Program-made: the position numbers and the translations under genes
The notes under the pieces: model-generated
Told to the model about the DNA's origin: nothing
The model's input: only the letters and a program-made list of their open reading frames with translations
The model's database searches: none
Part shown: positions 42,640-53,282 of the stretch, piece by piece
Numbering within the stretch: the first letter of the stretch is position 1
Layout of the letters: the number at the start of each line of letters is the position of its first letter
Assembly: GCA_950022295.1 (NCBI GenBank)
Contig: OX465600.1
Span: 230,289,782 to 230,353,781 of the forward strand
Direction of reading: 5' to 3'
Length of the DNA stretch: 64,000 nucleotides
DNA from: Bromus sterilis
Lineage: Eukaryota > Streptophyta > Magnoliopsida > Poales > Poaceae

Positions 42640-44912
42640 AGTCGGCGACATGCTGGCTCAAGGCACACCTTCGTTGGGTTCATCGCCGGATCTCCAGAGT
42701 AGGTGCGCTCTATCGAGTCCCTGAAGCCCAACACCACGGAAGAAACATCTGACGCTGACTCACACCCCAGTGAAACAAGCTTCTCAGATACCGGCTCCAT
42801 CCGATCCGCCGGGAGCAACAGACTCGGCTCGGGAACAACTAAATACGACCCCGACTTTCCGCAGTACGAAACAGCATACTGGGTGACAGTTTTCATGGAA
42901 GGCACCTTAGAATAGGGAAGCCAGCCGGCTCAGGGCACGGCCTAGAACCGGAACGTAGAGATAGCTCACAACACAGCCCCTAATCCAGATAGGGAATGGC
43001 CAGAAGTTATCATGGGAGCGGAAGTCCTCACAGATGCCCTAAACGCCTTGGATGAAGCCTTAGCTGCACCAATGACCGCAGAAAACTCAAGGCCCGAGTG
43101 ATGAGCATACAAAGGGAAATTAACTCCCAGAATGCCCAGATGGTGGAGAGAGAAACTCAACTCGCCGAAGAAACCAGGCGCTTGCGACACGAGTCGGAAT
43201 TGATAGAAGCTAAGAAACTAAGCCTCACCAACGCACGTCCCGCAGGACCCGCGAGCCGGATCCCCGCTGATCTCCAGGCACGGAGACTGTTCCAGGACAC
43301 GCATCGGTCGACTCCCCCAGGGTACACGCCACCAAGGCAACATGTCCCCTCGCCACGGCTGGAGCGGTTCCATACACCCCCGGATCATTTCAATAACCCC
43401 ATGGAAAACGTGGTGGCAGCGACACGATACCTCGCCAGCGTGCCTGTCCACGGAGACACTCCGGTGGACCAGGCCACTCGAGGGGCAATCGATCTGCTCA
43501 AAACCGTAATCACACAGCAGGCTCAGTACTCACAGGGATTCCAATACTTACATGAAACCCCATATCAAAGTATGAGCTGACAAGCAGATTCACCGGCTCC
43601 AGCCGGCTCGAGCAGCCATCGCCAGCGCAGAGCTCCACCACCGCTAGACCCACCGGGGGCAATAAGGATCCAAGACATACCGTCCAGTTTCCACCCAGAA
43701 CGGCGGGTAGAGCAGATATTCCAATCTCCACCCCAAGATCAAGACATCGAGTCCATCAGCAGATCCTTGGGCAATCGATGCCTGGTGCCGGCTCTACGTA
43801 ATACACGCCTGCCACCAGATTTCAAAGCACCACGTAAGATCGCGAACTACACGGCTGATATGAACCCGGCGGCTTGGATCGAAAGTTACGACCTGGCCAT
43901 GGAAATATTACAAGCCAGCAAAGGAGTCTGCGCCCCGTTACCTCACAATGATGTTGGAAGGGTCCGCTCGCACGTGGTTCAAAAACCTCCACGAGAACTC
44001 CATCATCTCCTGGACGGATATCAAGGAAAAATTCATCCAGAACTTCCAAGGCACCTGTCGGCGAGGTACCACAATTGTCGACTTGGAGAATTTTGTCCAG
44101 AAGGAAGGAGAGTCGACCCTGGGCTGGGAACGACGGGTTGCAAAAATAATCCACTCCTCGGACACCATCACTGCCCAAACAGCCGTCATCGTCTTGGAAA
44201 GGAACTGCAAGTTCGAGCCCCTGGTACACAAACTTGGCCGTATCAAGAGAACAGTCAAGGATATAGGGGAACTCATGAACGCCGTTATCAAATACGTCGA
44301 GTCTGACAAAACCAAGGATACTAAACCTCAAAAGGATAAAGCCGGCCAGAACAAGAATGGCGGCAAAACATCCCAGAATCAGAGTCAGCAAACCAAGCGA
44401 CAACTTGATCAAACTACTTCTGACTTGGTAGCCAACACAAATGTCGGCTCCCAAAGACAGAAGCAGGGGGCAACAACTACCGCAAGCCGGAAGGAAATTT
44501 TCGCCGAAACAGCTTTGACACAGCTATGAAGAGTCCTTGCCCGACCCATAGTAAACCCGGTCGCCCAGCCAACCACACTTGGGAAGATTGCAATTCCATG
44601 AAAGAATTTGCACGGCGAGGGAACCAGGGACCTCCCGGGTTAGGTGGAGGAGCCGGCCAGAACGGTAAAAACCAAAATCCTGGCTACCAAGGAGCCGGCA
44701 CAATGCCTCAACACCAAGGACCCGGAGGAGGGGCCCAGCAAAAGTCAGGGCTAGCTGAATTCCAAGCAAACCCGAAACAACTTCATGACCGTGCAGCATA
44801 TCACATTTTCACCACCAGCAGTTGCAAGAGGGACAGGAAGCTGCAACGGAGAGCCGCCATGGTTGTGACAGCAGAGCCGGCTTGGCCCAGGTGGCTTAAT
44901 TGGTCAGAATAG
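42640..44912 (+). pseudogene. gag: Gypsy-2 gag relic
   Basis: Successive frames give an acidic N-terminus ending KYDPDFPQYETAYWVTVF (to 42915), a Gln/Glu-rich helix (43100-43220), a Pro-rich linker and the conserved gag core: DFKAPRKIANYTADMNPAAW, then a frameshift near 43923 (one extra G), then MMLEGSARTWFKNLHENSII. The tail has the Cys/His motif CPTHSKPGRPANHTWEDC near 44535-44590. Stops at 42913, 43578, 44527 and elsewhere prevent a full product. It would be the structural RNA-binding protein. Confidence 0.8.
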
Positions 44913-45659
44913 CCAATCACTTGGACAAGAGATGACCACCCCCCAGCGGGGGAGAACCCAGGGGCCCTGTCTCTAGTAGTCTCTCCACAAATTGGAGGAT
45001 ATACACTTGACAAAATGCTCATGGACGGAGGAAGCAGCATCAACATCCTTTACTAAGAAACTTTTCGCAGGATTGGGCTGACCCAAAAACAGCTGCAACC
45101 CTCCAACACCGTTTTTCATAGAATAGTCCCAGGCAAGTCGGCACGTCTGATAGGAAAAAATCACCTGGATACGGCCTTTGGAAACTCTGAGAATTTCCGC
45201 TCCGAGCTCATACCCTTTGAAGTGGTAAACCTCAAGAGCCCATATCACGCCATTTTGGGCAGACCGGCTTACGCCAAATTCATGGCTCAGCCATGTTATC
45301 TCTACCTGAAACTAAAGATGTCGGGTCCTAATGGCCCAATCACCGTCGATGGAAGTCGGTCCAGGGAAGTGGAATGTGACGAACAACACATCAAATTTGC
45401 CGAGTCGACACGCGCCAAAGAGGACTTGTCAGTATACCAAGAAAAGGTAGACCCGGCAGACCCCACAATCCTGAAGAAACCGACTCCGGACAACAACCCC
45501 AAGTTCCAGGCGGCTCAGGATATGAAGAAAGTTTACTTTGTCCCTGGCGACTCTTCTCAGCAGTTCATCATCGGGTCGGAGTTATCTGATAAATAGGAAA
45601 GCGCGCTCATCGAGTTCCTCCTTGAGAATCAGAACATCTTCGCCTGGAAACCCTCTGAT
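44913..45659 (+). pseudogene. Gypsy-2 aspartic protease region
   Basis: Reads LSLVVSPQIGGYTLDKMLMDGGSSINILY with DGGSS in place of the usual D-S/T-G protease signature, then NLKSPYHAILGRPAY, the typical end of a Gypsy protease. There is one stop right after INILY (45054-45056) and one at 45594-45596. The linker that follows is Lys/Pro-rich. Confidence 0.75.
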
Positions 45660-46724
45660 ATGCCAGGTGTCCCGAGGGAACTCGCTGAGCACCACCTAAA
45701 TATAGATCCAAAACTGAAGCCGGTCAAGCAATTCCTTCGCTGTTTCAATGATGAAAGGAGAAACGCTATTGGGGAGGAGATAGCCCGGCTCCTCGCTGCC
45801 GGGTTCATCATGGAAGTCTTCTATCCAGAATGGCTCGCAAACCCGGTCCTCGTTTTGAAAAAGAACGAGACCTGGCGCATGTGCATTGACTACACATCCT
45901 TAAACAAGGCCTGCCCGAAGGATCCCTTCGCGCTGCCTTGTATTGACCAGATCATAGACTCGACTATGGGATGTGATCTCCTATGTTTCCTTGACGCCTA
46001 TTCTGGTTATCACCAGATCAAGATGGCCCTTGAAGATAAAGAAAAAACGTCTTTCTTCACTCCCTTCGGGATCTACTGTTATACTTCCATGCCCTTTGGC
46101 CTTAAAAACGCGGGAGCCACATACCAGCAAACAGTGCAGAGTTGGCTCAAAGAGCAGATTGGGCGCAACGTGCATGCTTATGTGGATGACATAGTGAGCA
46201 AGTCCCAATTGGCCAACTCACTCATCAGTGACTTGACGGAAACCTTCAAAAATCTACGCAAGTACCAGATGAAGCTAAACCCGGCCAAATGCACCTTCGG
46301 GGTACCTGCAGGTAAACTCCTTGGATACATAGTATCAGAGAGAGGTATCGAGGCAAACCCAGAGAAAATTAACGCTGTCATGACTCTTCAGAAGCCGGCC
46401 TCAGAAAAGGGAGTCCAAAGACTCACAGGATGCGTAGCCGCTCTGAGTCGGTTCATAAGCCGACTTGGTGAAAAGGCAATCCCCCTATATCGACTTTTGA
46501 GGAAATCAGAAACATTTGTCTGGGATAATGAAGCCGATCAGTCCCTAGAATCATTGAAGAAGCAACTATCCCAAGCTCCAATCTTGGCGGCTCCCAAACC
46601 AAAGGAAACTATGTTACTTTATATCACCGCCAACAATCGAGCAGTCAACGATGTGGTTGTCGTTGAGCGTATGGAAGCCGGCAAAGAACACCCCCCTGCA
46701 AAGGCTAGTTTATTACGTCAGTGA
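45660..46724 (+). pseudogene. pol: Gypsy-2 reverse transcriptase and start of RNase H
   Basis: An uninterrupted 354-codon frame. It shows LKPVKQFLRCF, WRMCIDYTSLNKACPKDPFA, LDAYSGYHQIKMA, TPFGIYCYTSMPFGLKNAGA and the catalytic YVDDIV (46179-46196), then KCTFGVPAGKLLGYIVS. The RNase H region starts around 46530 and the frame is lost near 46690. The enzyme would copy element RNA into DNA. Preserved motifs make the Gypsy assignment firm. Confidence 0.92.
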
Positions 46725-47590
46725 GGTTTTGAATTTATCAAACCAACGTTACCCTCACTGGAAGAAATTGGTTCTTGGTGTCTTCATGGAGAGTCGGAAA
46801 CTTAAGCACTACTTTCAGGAGCACCCCATAACTGTGGCCAGCTCAGCACCACTTGCAGATATCATCCAAAATCGGGAAGGAATGGGAAGGATCGCAAAGT
46901 GGGCCATAGAGTTGGGGGCTTATCATATCAAATACAAGCCGCGAACGGCCATCAAGTCCCAGGCGTCAGCCGACTTCATCAATGACTGGACAAAAATCCA
47001 AACATCTCCGGATAACCCAGTCACCAAATATTGGACGATGCACTTCGATGGAAGCCGGTAGCTCCAAGGGTCAGGAGCCGGCGTGGTTCTTACCTCACCT
47101 AAACGGTAGAAATTCTTCAATGTTCTAAAACTGCAGTTCACCTGCACCAACAATGCAGCAGAGTATGAAGCCTTGCTTCATGGACTACGGCTGGCTCGTG
47201 AGATGAACATAAGTTGGATCCAATGCTATGGAGACTCTGATCTCGTTTCTCAACAAGTGTCAGGAAAATGGGATTCCAAAAATCCCATAATGGAAGCTTA
47301 TCGATGAGAGGTGCAAAGAAAAGCCGTATTTTTCGTTGGATACCAGGTGGATCACGTGGACCGTCGGGAAAACGAAGCAGCAGATGCCCTCTCCCGACTC
47401 GGCTCTCAGCGAAAGCTGGTCCCTCCAAACGTATTCCTGGATGTCCTAATAAAGTTGTATGTACAACCACCAACGGAGCAAGACATAGCAGAGCCGGATC
47501 CAGAGCCGGCTTTGGTCGCCGCAATTCATGCTACACCCTCATGGGTCGTACCTTACTTGGATTACAAGACTCGAGGAATTCTTCCTTAAG
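46651..47590 (+). pseudogene. pol: Gypsy-2 RNase H plus archaeal-type second RNase H
   Basis: After a frame change the RNase H continues (YYVSEVLNLSNQRYPHWKKL, then HPITVASSAPLADIIQNREG). The next block reads TMHFDGSR, a stop, then GSGAGVVLTSPKR, CTNNAAEYEALLHGLRLARE and GDSDLVSQQVSG, which is the extra archaeal-type RNase H of Tat elements with its D-E-D residues recognisable. It ends with ENEAADALSRLGS. Stops are at 47059, about 47110 and 47305. Confidence 0.8.
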
Positions 47591-48790
47591 ATGATATGTT
47601 GGCCAGAAAAATCGTCAGGAGATGCCAATCATTTGTACTCATCAATGGTGAGTTACATCGGCGAAGTGCCGCAGATGTTTTTCAGAGATGTGTCTCACCA
47701 GAAGAAGGTAGAGCCATCCTCACCAAAATACAATCTGGAGACTGCGGACACCATGCCGGCTCTCATTCGCTTGTAGCTAAAGCCTTTCGACATGGCTTCT
47801 ACTGTCTCACAGCTCATGCGAATGCAGAGGACATAGTCGAGAAATGTGATGGATGTCAGCGCTATGCAAAACAAGCCCACGTGCCGACTCAAGAACTTAG
47901 GATGATACCTATCACCTGGCCTTTTGCAGTATGAGGACTTGATATGGTGGGACCTTTCAAAAGGTCAGCCAACAAGAATACCCACATATTAGTGTCAGTG
48001 GATAAATTCACCAAATGGGTCAAAGTCGAGCCGGTCAGCAAATGTGACGCTGCGACAACACTGAAATTCTTGAAAAAGATCATATACAGATTCAGCTACC
48101 CCGACAACATCATCACTGATAATTGTTCTAACCTATCAGAAGGGGTTATGCAGCGATTCTTCCAGAACGAGCACATCCGACTCGACCTTGCATCAGTGGC
48201 ACGTCCACAGTCCAACGGACAAGCCGAGAGAGCCAACCAATAGTTTCTCCGAGGCATCAAACCCCGACTCGTTGTCCCTTTGAAAAGGACGCCGGGTTGC
48301 TGGGAGGAGGAGTTACCCTTAGTATTATGGAGCATCCGGACGACTCCCAACAGGTCGACAAGCTATACGCCCTTCTTCCTAGTCTATGGAGCGGAAGCCG
48401 TCCTCCCAAGTGATATACGTCACGACTCACCACGAGTCACTGCTTATGTAGAAGCCGAAAACGAGAAAGCACGACAAGATGCCTTGGATATTCTCGATGA
48501 AAATGAGATTTGGCTGCAGCTCAGTCGGCTATCTACCAACAAGATCTGCGACGCTATCATAGCCGCCGCATCAAAAGTCGGACTTTCCAAGAAGGTGATT
48601 TAGTGCTCTGACCCATACAGAAAAGAGATGGAATGCACAAGTTATCCTCTCCTTGGGAAGGACCGTTTTAGGTCAGCAAGAACCTATACAACGGATCCTA
48701 CTACCTAGTGGATATATGCGAGAAGGTAGACACACGCACAAGCATGGAGGAGACTCCAAGGCCGTGGAACATCGCACAACTCCGTCCATA
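47591..48790 (+). pseudogene. pol: Gypsy-2 integrase
   Basis: Zinc-binding part: DCGHHAGSHSLVAKAF ... CDGCQRYAKQ. Core: GLDMVGPFKRSANKNTHILV (first Asp), NIITDNCSNLSEG (second Asp; the usual glycine after TDN is Cys) and RPQSNGQAERANQ (Glu). C-terminal: TTPNRSTSYTPFFLVYGAEA. Stops: TGA at 47932-47934 (TGG of WGLDM), 48241-48243 and 48601-48603. No chromodomain is seen. The enzyme would insert element DNA into the genome. Confidence 0.88.
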
Positions 48791-50494
48791 TTACACTTGA
48801 GTAGAAAAGGAAAAATACTGTAAATTTAACTAAGTCGATATTCATCGCACTGGCTTTCGCCATATAAATATATATACAAGCCGACATTCGTCGCGCCGGC
48901 TTTCGCCATCGGAATATACATAAGTCGACTCTTGTCGCACTATCCCTCGCCACAGATAACTAATTCGATTTTCGTCGCACTGGCTCTGGCCATATCGATT
49001 CCGCTTTACCTTTTTGTTTCATGAGATTTTTGCATCATACATTGCATTATTATATCTCAGAGACCTGGGGGCTTGATCTACCCCTCTATTGGTACTGATC
49101 ATGTATATTGCTTATTCAGGGGAACCAAGGAGTTCAATGACAATCATTGACTCTTTATCCGAAAACTCGGCATATATATGTAAAAATCACAGTGTATAAG
49201 CTTATTCAGGGGCAGTAGGGGGGCTCGATGTCACTCATCGACTCTTATCCGAACAAATCCCGGAATATACATAAATTGGCAAAACATGCCTTGGCCTGTA
49301 TAGCTTAAACTCATACGATCTACGTGTACCCGGCTTAGTCTACATACTTTGGGGGCTTACAACAATTCTTGCCGATTCTAGTCTTAAGTACAGGGAGCAC
49401 TAGTTGTATGTAGTCGGCTTACAGAGATGTCCCGACTCCTGGATAACCCAATAATCTATCTCAAATACGAGCAGATGAGGCATGTTGAATCCAGAGTCGA
49501 CTTCTATATGAGCCTTCATACTTTCTTTTTGCATGAATTAGCATCATCACATACTCTTTTCATTTTATATGCATCCAAAAGATATACCTTGAGCATTAAC
49601 CTGTGTGACTCGGTATGACACAAAAGATGCTCATACTGACTCATGGGGACTATAGCTCAAAAAATTCTCTATGACTCGATATGACGCAAAAGATGCTCAT
49701 ACCGACTCATGGGGACTACACCTTTTTCATTACATCTTCTGCATATATAAAAGTCGACCTCGGTCACAACGGTTCTCGCCATACATATAAAGTCGACTTC
49801 GGTTGCAACGGCTCTCGCCATATATATATCGACATTCGTTGAACCGGCTCTCGTCGACCTATTTGGAAGATTAAAAGATAGACCTATGTGACTCGGCACT
49901 GCACACAGATGCACATACCGACTCATGGGGACTACACTTGAAAGTTTCTTCTCAAATAAAGACTCGGTACATCACCCAACTGCATACACCGACTCTTGGG
50001 GAGTAACACTTAAAAAATTATTTATCACAAAGGCTTGGCATATAATACGTGCCGACTTCAGGAAATATGCAAGACATTGTAAGTCCCAGGTTGCTGCAGG
50101 CAAGACAAACCGACACTTGGGGGCTACATTACTTCGAAACAAGCTTCACAAAGCAAAAAAAATCTTCTTTTATGACTTGGTACGGCACGCAAACGTGACC
50201 ACACCATCTCATGGGGGCTACAAGTCGATCTACCCTATGAGTCGATCACCAACACGCAACTATTCTGAATTGACTCAGGGGGCTACAAATACATACACTA
50301 TCATAAGTGATCGGCTCTCATACACTCTGAGAAACATTTCAAGTCAGGAATAAAACCAACTCATGGACTCATGGACTCAATGAAAGTTCATAAATTTCAT
50401 TCATCAAACCAACTGGGTCTTACATCAAAGGAGGCAACCTTACAAGCAAAAGCCAAACTCGGCAATATACTACTAAGAAGAAAAATCCACATCT
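48791..50494 (+). repeat. Gypsy-2 post-pol spacer with two families of divergent repeats
   Basis: No supported coding region. Family one (about 48830-48990 and 49740-49860) repeats aagtcgac-ttcgtcgca-ccggctctcgccat roughly every 55-60 bp. Family two (about 49605-50300) repeats gactcggtatgac-caaaagatgctcataccgactcatggggactac at irregular 60-120-bp intervals. Both families also occur, reversed, in the Gypsy-0 spacer and intron, so they are an old feature of this lineage. Confidence 0.7.
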
Positions 50495-51046
50495 TCAGAC
50501 ATCTTCTTCAGAGTCGGCTTCATCCTCCGTTGAAGCTTCTTCTTCACTAAGGAGTTCTTCATCGCTGGAGCTCTCCACAAAGCAGCAGGCTCGGTCTCCA
50601 TCCGAGTCAAAGATCCTAGCCGACAAGGTGTCTTCACCATCAAAACTGAAGGCAATGGTGTCTCCTCTTGAGATATTCCTAGATCGAAGAAAAGTTTTCC
50701 AACCCTTCTCAAAAAACATGGTGCCATCGCTAGAAAATCTAACCTTCACCCAGGCAGGCCCATGAGGACATCCATCAGATCGGAGCCAAAGACCCGAAGG
50801 CGTTGAGTCAATCACAAGTTGAGAAATAGACTCAGGAAGTTTGATCCAGCGTCGAATCGTCCGGATATGAACCAAGAACTCACTCCTCTCAGGAGAAGAA
50901 GGGGGAGATTCATAAGGAGAGGCAGCACGAGTACTTCTTCCTCTACCTCTACCACGGCCACGACCACGACCGCGACCTCGAGTACTTGCACGGGGATCGG
51001 GCTCGTTGGATGCCAAAGGAGAAGAGGATTCTAGCTTAGGTGCCAT
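50495..51046 (-). CDS. Antisense B3-domain protein carried by Gypsy-2 (183 aa, intact)
   Basis: An uninterrupted ORF antisense to gag-pol, starting MAPKLESSSPLASNEPDPRA in a good context (ccccATGGC). Residues about 25-40 are an Arg-Gly repeat. Residues about 60-155 fit the plant B3 fold: IKLPESISQLVI (first strand-helix), GLWLRSDGCPHGPAWVKVRF, MFFEKGWKTFLRSRNISRGD (the GW..F...N-I-GD signature) and TIAFSFDG...ARIFDSDG. The C-terminus is strongly acidic (SSSDEELLSEEEASTEDEAD). B3 proteins are plant DNA-binding factors; a nuclear DNA-binding role is inferred. The frame is open although gag-pol beside it carries many stops. It has its own TATA box upstream. A longer reading from 51184 is possible but passes through the promoter. 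Confidence 0.75.
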   Translation of the reverse strand: MAPKLESSSPLASNEPDPRASTRGRGRGRGRGRGRGRSTRAASPYESPPSSPERSEFLVHIRTIRRWIKLPESISQLVIDSTPSGLWLRSDGCPHGPAWVKVRFSSDGTMFFEKGWKTFLRSRNISRGDTIAFSFDGEDTLSARIFDSDGDRACCFVESSSDEELLSEEEASTEDEADSEEDV

Positions 51047-51108
51047 GGGGAAAACAGGAAGAGGAAGAAGAAGATGGATGCGCTTGAAAGACCAAACTAT
51101 CCAAGGGA

Positions 51109-51116
51109 TATTTATA
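51109..51116 (-). promoter_or_regulatory. TATA box of the antisense B3 gene
   Basis: TATAAATA on the minus strand, 63 bases upstream of the B3 ORF start, leaving room for a leader of about 35 nt. No TATA-like motif lies closer. Confidence 0.55.
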
Positions 51117-51556
51117 GTAGATTCATGGGGAGGATCCATCAATGCCATAAATAATACGGGATAACTACCCTTGGTAGATAGCATTTATGGAAAGAATCCT
51201 CGATTCCCACTAAAAACATCAATGCCTCTAACCGGCGTTTCGGGAAGAGTGATCATAAAAACCAAACTGGATCTTTGACCAAAAGTCAAAAGAAAAATCT
51301 TCAAGTGAAAAGAAATGAGAAGCTAGAAAGAGTTGGTGTCGACTTCTAGTAAGCATCAGATGATAGCTGACTCAATTATGAAGAGCCGACTTCATGGAAA
51401 TAGAGGAATCGAAGCAAGATTGAAGAGAGACCACTCCGACTCCTAATCAACGCCAAGCATAAAGTCGACCCTTGATCCATGAAGAGCCAGCGGAAATGAA
51501 GAACATAAATAAGATTGTTGTGAAGACTAAAGCATCACAACAATCCTGGGGGCTAA

Positions 51557-52116
51557 TGTCGGGGGGGGGGGATGGATCAGGCCCATAGACCCGGAATTAG
51601 AAACCTCTGGGCCGGCTTATATATGAAGGCCCACAAAGAAGACCCGACCAGAAGTCTGACGTGCCAAGCGTGAAGATTGAAGCCCTAGAAGGAATTCGAC
51701 TTATCTTGTATAGCACGTACAAAACTTGTAAAGTAGAATAGAACTCCACATCGTGTAGAAGTCAGACTCTAGGAATCCCGGGACACGGCGCCTTTATAAG
51801 CCGAGGTCCACGGAAGCCAGCGCCAGAACTTACCTCAAGCCAGGATTAGACAACTCGCGCTATAACCTAGATCTCCACGAGACTAATGTTACGAAACATC
51901 ATCAATGTAATCGATACGATCGTCTCTTCCTATTCAAGAAGTCGATCCCCCTATAGTCAAAAAGCTGGAGTAGGTCTTTACCACATCGACGGGGCCGAAC
52001 CTGGGTAAATCGCCGAGTCCCGTGTCTATGCCGACTCTCTCCTCGAATTCACCTCGCAGCAAAGGTTCCATGATAAGTTCGACTCTACAGACATCTTCCG
52101 TGACTTTCCCATGACA
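51557..52116 (+). repeat. Gypsy-2 3' LTR (560 bp)
   Basis: Starts TGTCGGGG with an expanded G run (seven or more extra G/A differences against the 5' copy) and ends CCATGACA before the TSD gtttc. A purine-rich cctgggggctaa precedes it. Confidence 0.92.
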
Positions 52117-52121
52117 GTTTC

Positions 52122-52142
52122 CCCCCTTGGTCTTTGCGCCAA
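52122..52142 (+). repeat. Copia-C 5' LTR, part 2 (21-bp island)
   Basis: A 21-bp remnant of the Copia-C LTR between Gypsy-2 (with its TSD) and CACTA-2. Its right triplet caa is the CACTA-2 target. Confidence 0.85.
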
Positions 52143-52460
52143 CACTAGTAGGAAATAGCCTACTACTGGCGTACATAATTTACCTACCGTTGGCGGGCAG
52201 GCGTACGCCAGAGATGTGACGCCAGTGGTAATAGGTACCGCTGGCGTACAAATTGTATGCCAGCGCTACCTTCTGTTACCGCTGGCGTACAAACATGCTA
52301 CCCACCAGAGATGTCCTCCAGTCCCTCTAGCGTCCCAACTTGCCCGCCAGTGGTCAATCTAATGTACGCCAGCAGTATTATTTCTGGATTAGGTACTGTC
52401 CGCCAGCAAAAACAATTATGTACGCCAGCAATATGTTTTCTGGAATTACTTTTCTGCTGA
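52143..52460. repeat. CACTA-2 left terminal inverted repeat and subterminal array
   Basis: After the 16-bp terminal repeat come about ten units of gtacgccag / ctggcgtac in both orientations, for example ctggcgtacaaa at about 52230 and 52285 and tgtacgccagca at about 52365 and 52420. Confidence 0.85.
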
Positions 52461-52741
52461 AACTTATTATTCCAGCAACACAAATACTCAAATATTTTCA
52501 CAGTTTACCAACACAATACAAATACACAGAATTCATAAGTTCAAATATACAAGAATGATCAAATATTGTTACATCACATTACTAACCAAAATAGAGAAGT
52601 TGTAGTGGCATCACACATAGATCACAAACAGAAAAATAGATAAGTTGGGAGTTACATCGCTACATTGTATCACACACAAACTACATCTCGATGGAATTGG
52701 TAGTTTAGGTCACAAGGTTTTTTGAAAGGATGTACCGTCAT
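52461..52741. other. CACTA-2 region 3' of the small gene
   Basis: AT-rich sequence with no gene; probably the 3' untranslated region of the ORF at 52742-52996. Confidence 0.4.
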
Positions 52742-52996
52742 CTATATTACAATCGCATACAAGAGAATGGTAAAGACGATGAGCAAGAAGGGGATCACGA
52801 TGAAGTTGGACTTCATCCGGTGGTTCTTCCTCTCTTGCCCTTGCCGGTTGGTCAAGTACCGAGATTCCGCCTCCTCTTTACTCTTGTAGCTCTTGTAGTT
52901 GTTGCCCTTGAAATTGTTGACTTGCTTGAAGCAATCTTCCCAATGCTCATAGACTCCTGGAACGCTACCTTCGTACACCACATACCACTTCTTCAT
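52742..52996 (-). CDS. CACTA-2 small third gene: RNase H1-type hybrid-binding (viroplasmin-like) domain plus C-terminal membrane anchor
   Basis: An 84-codon intact ORF. Residues 3-47 (KWYVVYEGSVPGVYEHWEDC, then FKQVNNFKGNNYKSYKSKEE) match the RNase H1 N-terminal / caulimovirus viroplasmin-like domain: the pattern is YVV-x-G-x-x-PG-x-Y-x-x-W-x-x-C-x-x-QV, followed by YKSYKSKEEA. That domain binds RNA:DNA hybrids in RNase H1. A basic linker (NRQGQERKNHRMK) and a hydrophobic C-terminal segment (SNFIVIPFLLIVFTILLYAIVI) to the stop make it look tail-anchored. A ctgcag acceptor two bases before the ATG suggests an upstream intron and perhaps more N-terminal sequence. It lies downstream of the second gene in the same orientation. 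Its role in transposition is unknown. Confidence 0.75.
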   Translation of the reverse strand: MKKWYVVYEGSVPGVYEHWEDCFKQVNNFKGNNYKSYKSKEEAESRYLTNRQGQERKNHRMKSNFIVIPFLLIVFTILLYAIVI

Positions 52997-53282
52997 CTCT
53001 GCAGTATCAAAGACATATAAAAATATTAACCAATATAGTTAAAAAGGAATATGTGTGTACATTCATGCATTATAAGAGAAGACTTAGTTCAATGTAAAAG
53101 GAGTTCACATGTCCGCAATATTTGATAGAAAATAGTTAAGTATGCACATAATTCTTATAACCCTAAATATAGAATATATGCATCATGTAGTACGTACACA
53201 AGTTCAACATGAGATAAAGTTTACAACACATGTTCATCGATTGTTCGAAAAAACTAGCTACATGCATAGAGAACACACGCTC

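Larger units (their letters stand above)
41878..52116 (+). mobile_element. Gypsy-2, complete Tat-lineage LTR retrotransposon, TSD gtttc, coding region decayed
   Basis: LTRs TGTCGGG...CGACA / CATGACA; TSD gtttc at 41873-41877 and 52117-52121. Order: 5' LTR, primer site, gag relic, protease, reverse transcriptase, RNase H, a second archaeal-type RNase H, integrase, a long repeat-rich spacer, an antisense B3-domain ORF, 3' LTR. The second RNase H after the first is a published hallmark of the Tat lineage. gag-pol is broken by many stops and some frameshifts. The LTRs differ at several tens of positions over about 555 bp, so it is millions of years old by usual rates. Confidence 0.9.

Noticed and set aside
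42246..42905. 219-codon minus-strand frame over the Gypsy-2 5' LTR and gag start
   Set aside because: Crosses the LTR boundary and primer site; antisense to gag, no domain.
43822..44454. 210-codon minus-strand frame in Gypsy-2 gag
   Set aside because: Antisense shadow of the gag core, which shows recognisable conserved residues on the plus strand.
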